Positions 54,163 to 63,303 of a DNA stretch of 64,000 nt are shown here, in pieces. Origin of the DNA: Peribacillus folii. GTDB taxonomy: Bacteria; Bacillota; Bacilli; Bacillales; DSM-1321. A model generated the notes under the pieces. It was not told the origin of the DNA, searched no databases, and saw only the letters and a list, made by a program, of their open reading frames with translations. The translations under genes were made by a program, and so were the position numbers. The stretch's first letter is position 1. Every line of letters starts with the position of its first letter. The DNA is taken from contig NZ_JASJOM010000006.1 of assembly GCF_030271255.1 (NCBI RefSeq), positions 1-64,000 on the forward strand, given 5' to 3'.

Positions 54163-56436
54163 ATGAATCAAGCAAAATCTGGCAATGAAATTGTGCATAT
54201 ACATACCGTTTCAGCTGGTGCGCTGCAGACACTATTTGAAAAAGGGAAACGTGATCAGCTTTCCTGTGTGGTTTGTCAAAAGCCAGTGAAATTATATATT
54301 GGTATCCATGAAACTCCCTATTTTCATCATAGTGACCCCACGCAGGCACCCTGTGCTATGCCGCATTCCGAGCCATTGAATCAGGACACGCCACTGGAAT
54401 ATATGGAACAGGGTGGCTTTAAGATTCCCAAGTCTAGAACCATTACTGAAAGCAAACCCATTACGGAGCCTTTCCTTAAAAGCCGACAGGTAACGGGAAA
54501 TCCGCAATATACAGACAAACACACCTCCTTGATACAATTGGAGGAGCCTTACTTGCAGGAGTTATCCTCTTGCGGGGTCGTGCTTGATGCAGAGCAGCTG
54601 AAAGCAGTAAAGACGATCGATGGGCCGGTTCTCGTCCTATCCGGGGCAGGCAGCGGCAAAACCCGGGTATTAACGGTCCGCACTGCCTATATGCTTATGG
54701 TGAATAAAATTGATCCGAGAAGCATCATGCTCGTAACCTTCACCGCAAAATCAGCTAAGGAAATGCAGCAGCGCCTGCTCGGTTATCCTGGTATGACCCC
54801 TTCCCTCGTTTCCCAAATTGTGAGCGGGACCTTTCATAGCATTTTTTATAAAATCCTGATCTTTCACGAACCGTCAAAATGGCAGCGCGATTTGCTGTTG
54901 AAATGGGAATGGGAAAAAGAAAAGATCCTAAAACAAGCCGGCCGGGAATTGGAACTTGATGATAAGGAATTTGCCTATGACCAAGCACTCCAGCAAATCG
55001 GACTCTGGAAAAACTCATTGGCTTTCCCCGAAGATATCCAACCTGATGACGAGTGGGAGAAATCCTGTTTATTCTTATACAAGAAATATGAAGAGTATAA
55101 AAAGCAAACAGGAAAATATGATTTTGATGATATGCTTGTCGGCTGCTATGTTTTCTTAAAAAATCATCCTGATCTTTTAAAGAAATACCAACAAAGGTTT
55201 CAATATTTTTTGGTTGATGAATTTCAGGATATCAATAAAGTTCAATACGAATTGATCAACCTCCTTTCTTATGAATCAAAAAATGTCTGTGCGGTTGGTG
55301 ATGATGATCAAGCGATTTATTCATTCAGGGGAAGCGATCCTAAATACATCTTGAATTTCAATCATGACTTCCCTCAAGCACAAGTCGTCAAGCTAACCGA
55401 AAATTACCGTTCTACTCATGAAATCGTCGCTACTGCAAATCGATTGATCAAGCGCAATCAAAATCGGATGGAAAAGAAAATGCGGGCCCAGCATGATTCA
55501 GGAAATCCGCCTGTATTATTTTATCCATATGATGAGGAATTGGAAGCAACGATGATCGTAGCCGATATTCAAGAAAAAATCTCCAAAGGAGCCAATCCCG
55601 GGGACTTTGCCATATTATACAGAACACACACAATGTCCAGGGCCATATTTGAGAGGCTGGCCGCTTCCAACCTGCCATTTGTAATTGAGAAAGACGCAGA
55701 TTCCTTTTATCAGCGCAGGGTCATTCGCGGCATGCTCGCCTTCATGCGCTTAAGTTTGTATCCTCATGACAGCAAGGCTGCTGCGGATGTTCTTTCTTCA
55801 TTATTTTTAAGGCAAAGCATTTTGCAGGAATTGAAAGCACAAACCATATTGCAGGACTGTGATTTCATCGAAGCATTCGCCTACATCAAGACTGGTCATG
55901 CTTTTCAGGAAAAAAAATTAAAGACGATCCCCGGGCAGATCCGCTCTTTGAGGAACATGTCGCCGCTGGTCGCATTGGAAATCATCGAGAAAGACCTGGG
56001 ATACCAGGATTATGTAAAGAAACGCGGGAACGAAGCCAATTTGGAAAAAGGCTCCGATGACATCCGCGACCTGAAGGTAGCAGCCAACCGTTTTCCTAAC
56101 GTTGCCGCTTTCCTTGATCATGTCGATCATATGACGGCCATGGTCCAAGAGATAAAGCAGCTTTCGAAGCATTTTAAGGATGCCATACAGCTTACCACCA
56201 TACACCGTTCCAAGGGACTTGAATACGAAACCGTCTATGTACTTGCTGCAGTCGACGGCAGCCTTCCGCATGATTTTGCGCTCGAATCCTATCGAAAAGG
56301 TGAACTTGCACCTCTAGAAGAGGAACGACGATTGCTTTATGTTGCGGCAACAAGGGCTAAAAGTAATCTTTACCTTTCGATCCTGCAAACAAGACGCGGA
56401 CGCACCGCTCACCCATCACGCTTCCTTAAGCTTTGA
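54163..56436 (+). CDS. yjcD: UvrD/Rep-type DNA helicase YjcD
   Basis: 757 residues from ATG 54,163 (AGAGGGATCC ahead). N-terminal ~75 residues hold a zinc-finger-like CVVC...H...HHS...C cluster, as in B. subtilis YjcD. Helicase motifs: Walker A LSGAGSGKTRVL (about 165), QIVSGTFHSIFY, VDEFQDINKVQY (motif II, about 355), VGDDDQAIYSFRGSDP (III), LTENYRSTHEI (IV), TTIHRSKGLEYETVYV (V) and EERRLLYVAATRAK (VI). A superfamily 1 helicase for DNA repair; not essential in B. subtilis. Confidence 0.9.
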   Translation: MNQAKSGNEIVHIHTVSAGALQTLFEKGKRDQLSCVVCQKPVKLYIGIHETPYFHHSDPTQAPCAMPHSEPLNQDTPLEYMEQGGFKIPKSRTITESKPITEPFLKSRQVTGNPQYTDKHTSLIQLEEPYLQELSSCGVVLDAEQLKAVKTIDGPVLVLSGAGSGKTRVLTVRTAYMLMVNKIDPRSIMLVTFTAKSAKEMQQRLLGYPGMTPSLVSQIVSGTFHSIFYKILIFHEPSKWQRDLLLKWEWEKEKILKQAGRELELDDKEFAYDQALQQIGLWKNSLAFPEDIQPDDEWEKSCLFLYKKYEEYKKQTGKYDFDDMLVGCYVFLKNHPDLLKKYQQRFQYFLVDEFQDINKVQYELINLLSYESKNVCAVGDDDQAIYSFRGSDPKYILNFNHDFPQAQVVKLTENYRSTHEIVATANRLIKRNQNRMEKKMRAQHDSGNPPVLFYPYDEELEATMIVADIQEKISKGANPGDFAILYRTHTMSRAIFERLAASNLPFVIEKDADSFYQRRVIRGMLAFMRLSLYPHDSKAAADVLSSLFLRQSILQELKAQTILQDCDFIEAFAYIKTGHAFQEKKLKTIPGQIRSLRNMSPLVALEIIEKDLGYQDYVKKRGNEANLEKGSDDIRDLKVAANRFPNVAAFLDHVDHMTAMVQEIKQLSKHFKDAIQLTTIHRSKGLEYETVYVLAAVDGSLPHDFALESYRKGELAPLEEERRLLYVAATRAKSNLYLSILQTRRGRTAHPSRFLKL

Positions 56437-56463
56437 TTTGGCGCTATTGCAGATCATATGGAA

Positions 56464-56488
56464 AAGGCCTGCAGCTAGAGCAGGCCTT
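56464..56488. terminator. Terminator between yjcD and spoVIF
   Basis: Perfect AAGGCCTGC/GCAGGCCTT stem between convergent genes. Confidence 0.75.
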
Positions 56489-56496
56489 GGTTCAAA

Positions 56497-56751
56497 TTAT
56501 TTTTTATTTATCATATTGGAAATCGTCCCAAAATCGAGTTTATTCCCTTCAGCTACGATGGAATGGACGATTTTATCTTCCGTTTCCTTATTGACCGGTT
56601 TGTTCGCTATTTTTGATACGCGTTTAATGACATTTCTGACAGTAGTTTCATCTTTGAAATTGGCTCCTTGAAGAGAGTTTGCCAATTCCAATACATCTTT
56701 CATATTCACGCCCGTTTTACCTTCTATGTTTTTAAAAAAGTTATTATCCAT
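56497..56751 (-). CDS. spoVIF: Stage VI sporulation protein F
   Basis: 84 residues, matching SpoVIF (YjcC) in length and style: MDNNFFKNIEGKTGVNMKDV near the start and HSIVAEGNKLDFGTISNMI at the end. In B. subtilis it is needed for late spore coat assembly through GerE control. Neighbour of yjcD there as well. Ribosome binding site GGGAGGGG. Confidence 0.88.
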   Translation of the reverse strand: MDNNFFKNIEGKTGVNMKDVLELANSLQGANFKDETTVRNVIKRVSKIANKPVNKETEDKIVHSIVAEGNKLDFGTISNMINKK

Positions 56752-56826
56752 ACCTAAGCCCCTCCCTTTTCTGTACCTATCCTATGGCTTAAACAGAAAA
56801 ATGGTGCAAGGCCGATAAATAAAAAT

Positions 56827-56858
56827 AAATGGAATAGGCTTCTCTGCCTATTCCATTT
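56827..56858. terminator. Terminator downstream of yjcZ-type gene
   Basis: 12-13-bp stem AAATGGAATAGGC/GCCTATTCCATTT, 4 bases after the small gene's stop. Confidence 0.8.
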
Positions 56859-56861
56859 ACT

Positions 56862-57014
56862 TTAGCAGAAAGAAGCCCCTACAATGATCAATAGGATGAA
56901 CAACACAACGATAATCGCGAAAGTAGAACCGCCACCGCCGTAGCCTCCGCCATAGCTGCCTCCATACCCATAACCGCTGTTGCCGCAGCAACCGTAGCCA
57001 CCGAAACCAAACAT
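56862..57014 (-). CDS. yjcZ: YjcZ-family small sporulation protein
   Basis: 50 residues: a Gly/Tyr-rich head ([20 protein letters not shown]) and one C-terminal hydrophobic helix ([19 protein letters not shown]). This is the standard YjcZ/CotG-like 'tail-anchored' family found in many copies in Bacillaceae. AGCGAGGTG precedes the ATG. Confidence 0.85.
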   Translation of the reverse strand: MFGFGGYGCCGNSGYGYGGSYGGGYGGGGSTFAIIVVLFILLIIVGASFC

Positions 57015-57118
57015 ACATATCACCTCGCTTTCGCTAAAAGCTTACTGATAACATATGTCAGGCTGGACAAATATGTATAGGCCATGTCCTAGTCCAGGCT
57101 GCCTATTTCCGCCGATCC

Positions 57119-57475
57119 CTATCCTTTTGGCCTGAAAACCAAAGCCCCGATGAACCCAAAGATAATGGCTGCCGAGATACCCGAGCTCGTAATTTCGAAC
57201 ATGCCAGTCAGCACGCCAACTATACCATGTTTTTCCGATTCCATCATGGCACCATTCACTAGCGAGTTCCCAAATGAGACGATTGGTATCGTTGCTCCTG
57301 CACCGGCAAAGTCAACAAGCGGTTCATATAAATCAAAACCGCCAAGTACCGCGCCTATCACAACGAACAAGCTTAACGTATGTGCTGGTGTCAGCTTAGC
57401 AACATCGAAAAGAAGCTGGCCGACTACACAAATCAAGCCGCCGATGACAAAGGCCCAAAAAAACATTGCTAACAT
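57119..57475 (-). CDS. spoVAE: Stage V sporulation protein AE (SpoVAEb)
   Basis: 118 residues, four predicted membrane segments ([51 protein letters not shown]). Subunit of the inner-membrane channel that moves dipicolinic acid into the forespore and out at germination. Last gene of a spoVAC-AD-AEb cluster. Confidence 0.9.
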   Translation of the reverse strand: MLAMFFWAFVIGGLICVVGQLLFDVAKLTPAHTLSLFVVIGAVLGGFDLYEPLVDFAGAGATIPIVSFGNSLVNGAMMESEKHGIVGVLTGMFEITSSGISAAIIFGFIGALVFRPKG

Positions 57476-57491
57476 CCAAATCTCTCCTTTT

Positions 57492-58517
57492 TCATGAATT
57501 CACCCCATACTCGATGGATACCGCATGAGCAATGCACGGGATCGTTTCCTTTTGCTGGACCGATAATGGCGACAATAATGCCCCAGTTGCAACCAGCAGG
57601 ATTTTTTTATAATGACCTGAAATCATTTGATTGAGGATATGTCCATATAAAACCACTGCTGAACATCCTGCGCCGCTGCCGCCCGCTAAAACGGGCTGGT
57701 CCTTTTTAAAAATCATCAAGCCGCAATCTTTGAATTTCTCCTGATTGATTTTACATCCTTTTTGCTTTAACAAATCCATGGCGGTTTCCCTGCCTATTTG
57801 CCCTAAATCACCCGTAATGATCAAATCATAATCCTCCGGGCCGAGTCCCGTATCATTGAAATGGGCAAGGATCGTATCGACGGCAGCCGGGGCCATCGCT
57901 CCTCCCATATTGAACGGATCCTTCAGCCCCATGTCAATGACCTTGCCGATCGTGGCAGAAACGACATGGGGGTACTCACCTTGCCTGCTTCCATGCGGGG
58001 CGACCAACGCCACACCTGCCCCCGTTATCGTCCACTGTGCGGTAGGAGGCTTTTGACCCCCGTACTCAGTTGGATAGCGGAATTGCTTTTCAACAGCTGC
58101 ATTGTGGCTCGAGGCACCTGTCAGTACGTAATTCGCCCCGCCATAATTGGTGATGAAGGCAGCCAGTGCAAGCCCCTCCATTGATGTCGAGCACGCCCCG
58201 AACAACCCGATATAAGGAATGCCATTTGTTCTTGCCGCAAAACTTGTCGGGGTAATCTGATTGATCAAATCACCAGCCAGGAAAAATTGCACCTGCTCCT
58301 TTTCGATTTCGCCTTTCTCCAATGCCAGCTCCACAGCCTTCTCCATCAAAAGGCGGTGGGCCTTCTCATACGAATCCTTCTCCATCCACAAATCTTTGTA
58401 CAAAATATCGAAGTCGCCCGCAATTTGTCCATTGGCTTCAAACGGTCCGCCTGTTACCCCTGTTCCCAATATGACTGGCTTATTGGCAAATATCCAAGTT
58501 TGGTTACCTGTTAACAT
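57492..58517 (-). CDS. spoVAD: Stage V sporulation protein AD
   Basis: 341 residues, thiolase-like fold. Characteristic [19 protein letters not shown] near the start, [17 protein letters not shown] around the position of the thiolase Cys, and [14 protein letters not shown]. SpoVAD binds dipicolinic acid on the outer face of the spore inner membrane. Four bases from spoVAC; the downstream gene is spoVAEb, 16 bases on. Confidence 0.93.
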   Translation of the reverse strand: MLTGNQTWIFANKPVILGTGVTGGPFEANGQIAGDFDILYKDLWMEKDSYEKAHRLLMEKAVELALEKGEIEKEQVQFFLAGDLINQITPTSFAARTNGIPYIGLFGACSTSMEGLALAAFITNYGGANYVLTGASSHNAAVEKQFRYPTEYGGQKPPTAQWTITGAGVALVAPHGSRQGEYPHVVSATIGKVIDMGLKDPFNMGGAMAPAAVDTILAHFNDTGLGPEDYDLIITGDLGQIGRETAMDLLKQKGCKINQEKFKDCGLMIFKKDQPVLAGGSGAGCSAVVLYGHILNQMISGHYKKILLVATGALLSPLSVQQKETIPCIAHAVSIEYGVNS

Positions 58518-58520
58518 CGC

Positions 58521-58991
58521 TTAGCCCCCAGCCATTAAATAAATCGTTTTGATCAACGCCACCACAAAGGCTGAAAAAACACCAAATAAAATGACTGAAC
58601 CAGCCAATTTGAACATATTCGAACCGACCCCTAGCACAAACCCCTCGGTCCGATGTTCGATGGCCGCTGATATGACTGCATTACCAAATCCGGTAACCGG
58701 CACGGCGCTCCCCGCCCCGGCGAACTGGCCAATACGATCGTAGAAACCGAAGCCCGTCATCAATAGTGCCAGGAATACCATGGTCGCAGTTGTTGGACTT
58801 CCGGCTGTCTGTTCCGTAAAGTTGAAAAAGTAAATGTAAAAGTAAGAAATCGCCTGTCCCACTATGCAGAAAATCCCGCCAACGATAAAAGCCTTCAAGC
58901 AATTCTTCACGATCGGCCTTTTAATTTCATGCTTTCCTTGAAGCTGTTTATACGCATCCTGCTGGGGGGTCGTTTTCTCCTTGCCGCTCAT
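58521..58991 (-). CDS. spoVAC: Stage V sporulation protein AC
   Basis: 156 residues: a charged N-terminal tail (KTTPQQDAYKQL...KRPIVKNCLKAF) and four to five membrane helices with GSPTTATMVFLALLMTGFGFYDRIGQFAGAGSAVPVTGFGN. SpoVAC is the mechanosensitive-channel-like subunit of the DPA channel. First gene of the cluster; expressed in the forespore under sigma-G in B. subtilis. Confidence 0.93.
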   Translation of the reverse strand: MSGKEKTTPQQDAYKQLQGKHEIKRPIVKNCLKAFIVGGIFCIVGQAISYFYIYFFNFTEQTAGSPTTATMVFLALLMTGFGFYDRIGQFAGAGSAVPVTGFGNAVISAAIEHRTEGFVLGVGSNMFKLAGSVILFGVFSAFVVALIKTIYLMAGG

Positions 58992-59009
58992 AATTCTGTA
59001 CCTCCATCT

Positions 59010-59516
59010 CTAAATCAATTCTTTTTGAAGCTCTTCAATTTCCTTGAATTTCTTCCGTGCCTTTTTTTCCGGAACGTCCTTTTTCTTGAGGAATTCACTC
59101 AACCTTAAAGATTCCAAAAAGATTTTATAATCACTTGAAACAATGAAATTATACTTAGGGTACCTTTCTTCCAGGTGCTGCGTCACGTTCTTTTCAATCT
59201 TCTTCATATGGAAACGTTGTAAATGCTTGACCTTATAAGCGACGATAATCTTTTTTCCATTCTTCACCACGATTACGTCATAAATCGTATCTTCACCAGC
59301 AACTGTTTCCTTGACCTTTGAAATCAAGCCTTTTTCATCTTCCTCATCCATCCCATTGATAATATCCATCGGCTTGGGATTGGTACGTTTAATCAGAGCC
59401 ATATTCTCCGTTTTCCCGTCTCCTTGGCTGCTGCAGGCCGCAAGCACACACAAAGCAATCACAAGAAGGATCCATTTGCGATACACATAATTTCTTTTCC
59501 TGAACAAAAGAATCAC
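59010..59516 (-). CDS. YhcN/YlaJ-family sporulation lipoprotein
   Basis: 168 residues. Signal peptide with lipobox VLAAC (Cys28), then the YhcN/YlaJ domain (DTIYDVIVVKNGKKIIVAYKVKHLQRFHMKKIEKNV). Such lipoproteins sit in the spore inner membrane and influence germination and cortex metabolism. It lies 18 bases before spoVAC, probably the same operon. Confidence 0.85.
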   Translation of the reverse strand: MILLFRKRNYVYRKWILLVIALCVLAACSSQGDGKTENMALIKRTNPKPMDIINGMDEEDEKGLISKVKETVAGEDTIYDVIVVKNGKKIIVAYKVKHLQRFHMKKIEKNVTQHLEERYPKYNFIVSSDYKIFLESLRLSEFLKKKDVPEKKARKKFKEIEELQKELI

Positions 59517-59587
59517 ATCCTAATTAATCGTTCTATTAGTATTTTCTTATTTAATGGTTTTTTTATGAATGGTAGGATTAGGAAATT

Positions 59588-59618
59588 AAAAAACCTTCCC
59601 TGGACGGAAAGGTTTTTT
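59588..59618. terminator. Intrinsic terminator
   Basis: AAAAAACCTT/AAGGTTTTTT stem with inner CCC/GG pairs, adjacent to the small coat-like gene. Confidence 0.7.
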
Positions 59619-59622
59619 CTAC

Positions 59623-59739
59623 TCAATAATAGCCTTTATTTTTATTATTATTATTACAGCCACAGTCTTTCTTGATTTTAATCGGCTGATCCTTTTTCAT
59701 CGGTTTGGCATAAGTCCATGGGCTCTGTTTCTTATTCAA
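59623..59739 (-). CDS. Small Asn-rich spore protein
   Basis: 38 residues from TTG 59,739, preceded by AAAGGAGG at 9 bases: MNKKQSPWTYAKPMKKDQPI then KIKKDCGCNNNNKNKGYY. An ATG nearer the ribosome binding site gives only two codons, so TTG is the start. Basic, with an Asn/Cys tail typical of minor spore proteins. Confidence 0.55.
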   Translation of the reverse strand: MNKKQSPWTYAKPMKKDQPIKIKKDCGCNNNNKNKGYY

Positions 59740-59803
59740 TTCATGACGCCTCCTTTACTGTTCTATAACTTACTATATGAAATAAGAGACAAGTTGTTTC
59801 CAA

Positions 59804-60169
59804 TCAAATGTCCATAATTTTACTGATTATCACCTCAATGATCGCACCAAGCGCTGCTACTGCAAGGATCAACACCACCGCGTCCCCTATGAACCACTGT
59901 TGCAGATGCAGGAAAACCAAAAAAAGGCTCACCCAGACTCCTACGCACCAATAACAGCTAAGTAATTGCCCTCCCCAGCCTAGCAATCCCCTTTCTTTGG
60001 GCAACAAATATATTTCCACCTCTCCTTTTTCATTCTTTTCCTCAATCTCTTTAAAAAAAGGACGCCGCAGCGGCTCCGTGATTTTATCGAACACAATCAA
60101 TCGAGTCAGCCTGAACGAGGCCAAACCTAATAGTACAAACAAGGTGAACTCATTTTGCGGGAGAAACAT
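59804..60169 (-). CDS. yjcA: Sporulation membrane protein YjcA (DUF1360)
   Basis: 121 residues with three hydrophobic segments (FTLFVLLGLASFRLTRLIVF; LLSCYWCVGVWVSLFLVFL; AVVLILAVAALGAIIEVII). LxRLIVFDKI and CxxCxGVWVS are hallmarks of DUF1360. A known sigma-K-dependent gene in B. subtilis; role unknown. Confidence 0.85.
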   Translation of the reverse strand: MFLPQNEFTLFVLLGLASFRLTRLIVFDKITEPLRRPFFKEIEEKNEKGEVEIYLLPKERGLLGWGGQLLSCYWCVGVWVSLFLVFLHLQQWFIGDAVVLILAVAALGAIIEVIISKIMDI

Positions 60170-60183
60170 TCCCTATTCCCCCT

Positions 60184-60774
60184 TCACTTGGGTTGTTCGA
60201 TTATTTTGGCATTGAAGATTTCGGGGAGAGCGACAAAATGAATTCGGTTGCCCCTTTTAATCTTCACCGATTCCCCCTTCATTCCCAATATGTGGAACCG
60301 AAGCGTTTCTCCATTAATTACTGCCTCACACAATGGCTTTGGAAAACCTTGATGCTGGGATAACCGTGTTACGATATCGCGGGAAGATTCTTTTTTCTCG
60401 ATTTTTTTGCGCTTTTTCTTTGCGGGCGGCTTTATCATTTCCTTTTCTGCTTGTTCAGGTGGTTCCGTTTGCTCGGCTGGGGTTTGCTCAGGAACATATT
60501 GATCGGTTATTTGCCTGATGGCGGTCATTTCCGTTTCAATCTCCTTCATGACATCGTATACACCAAATTCACGTTTGACTTCTTCTATTTTTTCTTCCTT
60601 TTGCTCTTCCTGCTTATGTTTTTCTTCCTTCTGCTCAGGCTCGGCTGCTGCTTCAGGAGCTGTACTTTTTTTCGACTGGAAATCCGTTTGCATATTCCCC
60701 CTTTGATCGGATACCTTCGATGAATCGACATATAAAAGTGGTTTCGGTTCTTTATCGTCATTCCTCTCTGCCAT
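60184..60774 (-). CDS. cotO: Spore coat protein CotO-like, long paralogue
   Basis: 196 residues: a long Glu/Lys/Pro-rich low-complexity middle (about 35-135) and a compact C-terminal domain (SQHQGFPKPLCEAVINGETLRFHILG...). In B. subtilis CotO sits beside cotZ/fabI and helps finish the outer coat. The domain is shared with the next gene, suggesting duplication. Confidence 0.75.
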   Translation of the reverse strand: MAERNDDKEPKPLLYVDSSKVSDQRGNMQTDFQSKKSTAPEAAAEPEQKEEKHKQEEQKEEKIEEVKREFGVYDVMKEIETEMTAIRQITDQYVPEQTPAEQTEPPEQAEKEMIKPPAKKKRKKIEKKESSRDIVTRLSQHQGFPKPLCEAVINGETLRFHILGMKGESVKIKRGNRIHFVALPEIFNAKIIEQPK

Positions 60775-60786
60775 GATGATTCCTCC

Positions 60787-61077
60787 TTAATATTTCAGAA
60801 TATCGACTGACTGCAGCTGCTCCATATCGTATTGGACAACCTTTTTCCCGAATCTATGCCTTATATACAAATTGGATTTCTTTTTATATTCCAATTTCCC
60901 AAATAATGTTCGGCCGTTGATGATGAATTTACAAACGGGCTTGGGTGCAAAGGCTGGAAGTCGGGACAATAGCTCCACCAATTCCACTGCACTATATGAC
61001 GTGCTGGTTTTTGTATGACCCTTCAAGTCATATACGGTTCGTTTCCCAACAGGAAGATCGACTTTCTTCACGTCCAT
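60787..61077 (-). CDS. CotO-like protein, short paralogue
   Basis: 96 residues. The C-terminal half (LSRLPAFAPKPVCKFIINGRTL...FGKKVVQYDMEQL) aligns with the C-terminal domain of the preceding CotO-like gene, without the acidic middle. 12 bases separate the two genes, so they form one operon. Probably a spore coat protein. Confidence 0.7.
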   Translation of the reverse strand: MDVKKVDLPVGKRTVYDLKGHTKTSTSYSAVELVELLSRLPAFAPKPVCKFIINGRTLFGKLEYKKKSNLYIRHRFGKKVVQYDMEQLQSVDILKY

Positions 61078-61283
61078 ATGATGCCCCTCCTCCTATTTCA
61101 TTGCCCGAAATGGGCCGAAAACAGGCTTAAGCTGATATTGTCTATTTAATGGAATATTTGCTCTATGTATCATTTATATGAATATAAGCGTTTTTTATGC
61201 AGGAGATGTGGTTCGTAAAAAAAGCGATTTTAAATTTTCAATATTGACTTAATTGGACAATAAGACTAAAATTTAATTGTTAT

Positions 61284-61298
61284 TGATTATCATTATCA
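61284..61298. promoter_or_regulatory. Fur box
   Basis: TGATTATCATTATCA matches the Fur consensus TGATAATNATTATCA at 14 of 15 positions, 78 bases before the siderophore-binding protein start. Confidence 0.8.
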
Positions 61299-61375
61299 TT
61301 TACCTACACTTCAAAGAAAGGAAATTTAACCATTTAAACTGCTCAAAACACTTTAATTTTAAGGAGAACATCATT

Positions 61376-62287
61376 TTGAAAAAAATACTTTTACCAATCG
61401 TCTTCATCTTTACGCTTTTAGTCAGCGCCTGCGGCAATGCAGCCACTGAAAAAACAACGAGCGAAAAAAATAAAAAAGATACGATTACCTATCAGTCGGA
61501 AAATGGTGCGGTTGAGGTCCCCGCAAATCCAAAAAGGGTCATCGTTTTGGCATCTTATGCAGGAGATGTCTTGTCACTTGGAGTAAATTTAGTCGGTGTG
61601 GAGCCTTGGTCTAAAAAGAATCCCAGATTCGAAAAGAAATTAAAAGATGTACAATCGGTTTCAGAAGATGAATTGGAAAAAATAATCGAATTGGATCCGG
61701 ACTTGATCATCGGGGCAAGCACTACCAAGAATTTGGATAAGTTGAAGGAAATTGCACCTACTGTAACATATACATATGGTAAAGTAGATTATTTAACTCA
61801 GCATTTGGAAATCGGGAAGCTGCTGAACAAGGAAAAAAAAGCACAAGCTTGGATTGATGACTATAAATCACGTGCAGCGGAAGCCGGAATGCAAATTAAG
61901 GAAAAGATCGGTGAAGATGCTACTGTTACAGTGGTGGAAAGCTATGATAAGCAGCTAGCTGTGTTTGGAGATAATTGGGGCAGGGGCACCGAGGTCCTCT
62001 ATCAAGAAATGGGATTGAAAATGCCTGATAAAGTCAAGGAAATGGTTCATAAGGAAGGCTATTATTCACTTTCCTTGGAAGTACTGCCTCAATATGTTGG
62101 GGACTATTTAGTCATTAGCAAATATAGAGATCAAGATAACTCTTTCCAAAACACCGATGTTTACAAACAAATGCCTGCGGTGAAAGAAGATCATGTTTTC
62201 GAAGCTAATGGTAACGAGTTCATATTCAATGACCCGCTAACATTGGATTATCAATTGGAATTTTTCAAATCACATTTCTTGAATTAA
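61376..62287 (+). CDS. Iron-siderophore ABC transporter substrate-binding lipoprotein
   Basis: 303 residues from TTG 61,376 (AAGGAGAAC ahead). Lipobox VSAC with Cys19, then a periplasmic-binding-protein fold of the FhuD/FecB type: PKRVIVLASYAGDVLSLGVNLVGV, PDLIIGASTTKNLDKLKEIAPTV, and the long linker helix. Binds ferric siderophore at the cell surface; iron control by the Fur box upstream. Its permease and ATPase are not in the window. Confidence 0.88.
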   Translation: MKKILLPIVFIFTLLVSACGNAATEKTTSEKNKKDTITYQSENGAVEVPANPKRVIVLASYAGDVLSLGVNLVGVEPWSKKNPRFEKKLKDVQSVSEDELEKIIELDPDLIIGASTTKNLDKLKEIAPTVTYTYGKVDYLTQHLEIGKLLNKEKKAQAWIDDYKSRAAEAGMQIKEKIGEDATVTVVESYDKQLAVFGDNWGRGTEVLYQEMGLKMPDKVKEMVHKEGYYSLSLEVLPQYVGDYLVISKYRDQDNSFQNTDVYKQMPAVKEDHVFEANGNEFIFNDPLTLDYQLEFFKSHFLN

Positions 62288-62365
62288 ATCGAACGCATTA
62301 GCGGGGAACTCCTCTTCCCTGCTTTTTTATGTCCTCCCTTTCTATTAGCATCTCATGTAAAATGC

Positions 62366-62396
62366 AAAAAGGTTCGGAATGCAACCATTCCGAACC
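62366..62396 (-). terminator. fabI terminator
   Basis: Perfect 11-bp stem GGTTCGGAATG/CATTCCGAACC with T-run on the minus strand. Confidence 0.8.
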
Positions 62397-62416
62397 CCTC
62401 AGGCAGTATGTCGTTG

Positions 62417-63190
62417 TTATCCTATAATATGATATCCAGAATCGACATGGATATTTTCACCAGTGATCCCGCGGGACATATCGCTCAATAAGAAGAGTGC
62501 CGTATCGCCGACTTCTTCTGGAGTCGTTGTACGGCGCAAAGGTGCCTCTTCCTCGATCTTCTTCAGGATGGAATTGAAATCACGCACCCCTTTGGCCGAT
62601 AACGTACGTATCGGACCGGCTGAAATTGCATTCACACGAATGTTATCTTTGCCAAGATCGCTTGACAGATAACGGACACTTGCTTCAAGTGAAGCCTTTG
62701 CCACTCCCATCACGTTATAATTAGGCATGACGCGTTCACCGCCAAGGTACGTCATCGTGACGATGCTGCCGCCTTCAGGCATGAGTTCCTTCGCCGCTTT
62801 GGCTACAGCCGTTAAAGAGAATGAACTGATATTATGGGCCAGCAAGAACCCTTCACGGCTTGTGTTGACGAATTCCCCGTCAAGTTCTTCTTTATTTGCA
62901 AAAGCTACGGAGTGTGCGACACCGTGGATGATTCCCACCTTTTCCTTAATGGTCGCAAAGCACGCCTCGATAGACTCGTCCTTCGTCACATCGCATTGTA
63001 ATATGATCGAAGGCTCGCCTTCCAATGTGGAAGATAGTTCGTTCACGCTTTTTTCCGTACGCTCTTTTCCATATGTGAATATCAGCTTTGCACCAGCTTT
63101 ATGTAAGGAACGGGCAACGCCCCAAGCTATGCTTCTTTTATTCGCTACACCCATTATGACAAACGTTTTTCCTTCTAATGAAAAAGTCAT
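62417..63190 (-). CDS. fabI: Enoyl-[acyl-carrier-protein] reductase FabI
   Basis: 257 residues, typical FabI. NADH-binding MGVANKRSIAWGVARSLHKAGA at the N-terminus; catalytic TYLGGERVMPNYNVMGVAKASLEASVRYL contains Tyr-x6-Lys; IRTLSAKGVRDF is the substrate loop. Last reduction step of fatty-acid elongation and the target of triclosan-type inhibitors. Controlled by FapR via the operator upstream. Convergent position next to coat genes matches B. subtilis. Confidence 0.95.
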   Translation of the reverse strand: MTFSLEGKTFVIMGVANKRSIAWGVARSLHKAGAKLIFTYGKERTEKSVNELSSTLEGEPSIILQCDVTKDESIEACFATIKEKVGIIHGVAHSVAFANKEELDGEFVNTSREGFLLAHNISSFSLTAVAKAAKELMPEGGSIVTMTYLGGERVMPNYNVMGVAKASLEASVRYLSSDLGKDNIRVNAISAGPIRTLSAKGVRDFNSILKKIEEEAPLRRTTTPEEVGDTALFLLSDMSRGITGENIHVDSGYHIIG

Positions 63191-63221
63191 CTTGTGACCT
63201 CCTAATTTTTAATACAAGTTA

Positions 63222-63238
63222 TTAGTACCTGCTACTAA
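63222..63238. promoter_or_regulatory. FapR operator of fabI
   Basis: TTAGTACCTGCTACTAA, a near-perfect dyad matching the FapR site of Bacillus fatty-acid genes; 32 bases before the fabI ATG. Confidence 0.8.
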
Positions 63239-63303
63239 TTACAGTATATCAAATTTTCTTTGATAAAAACACCGTTTTCTCACCGAGGCTTGCATCACTC
63301 AGG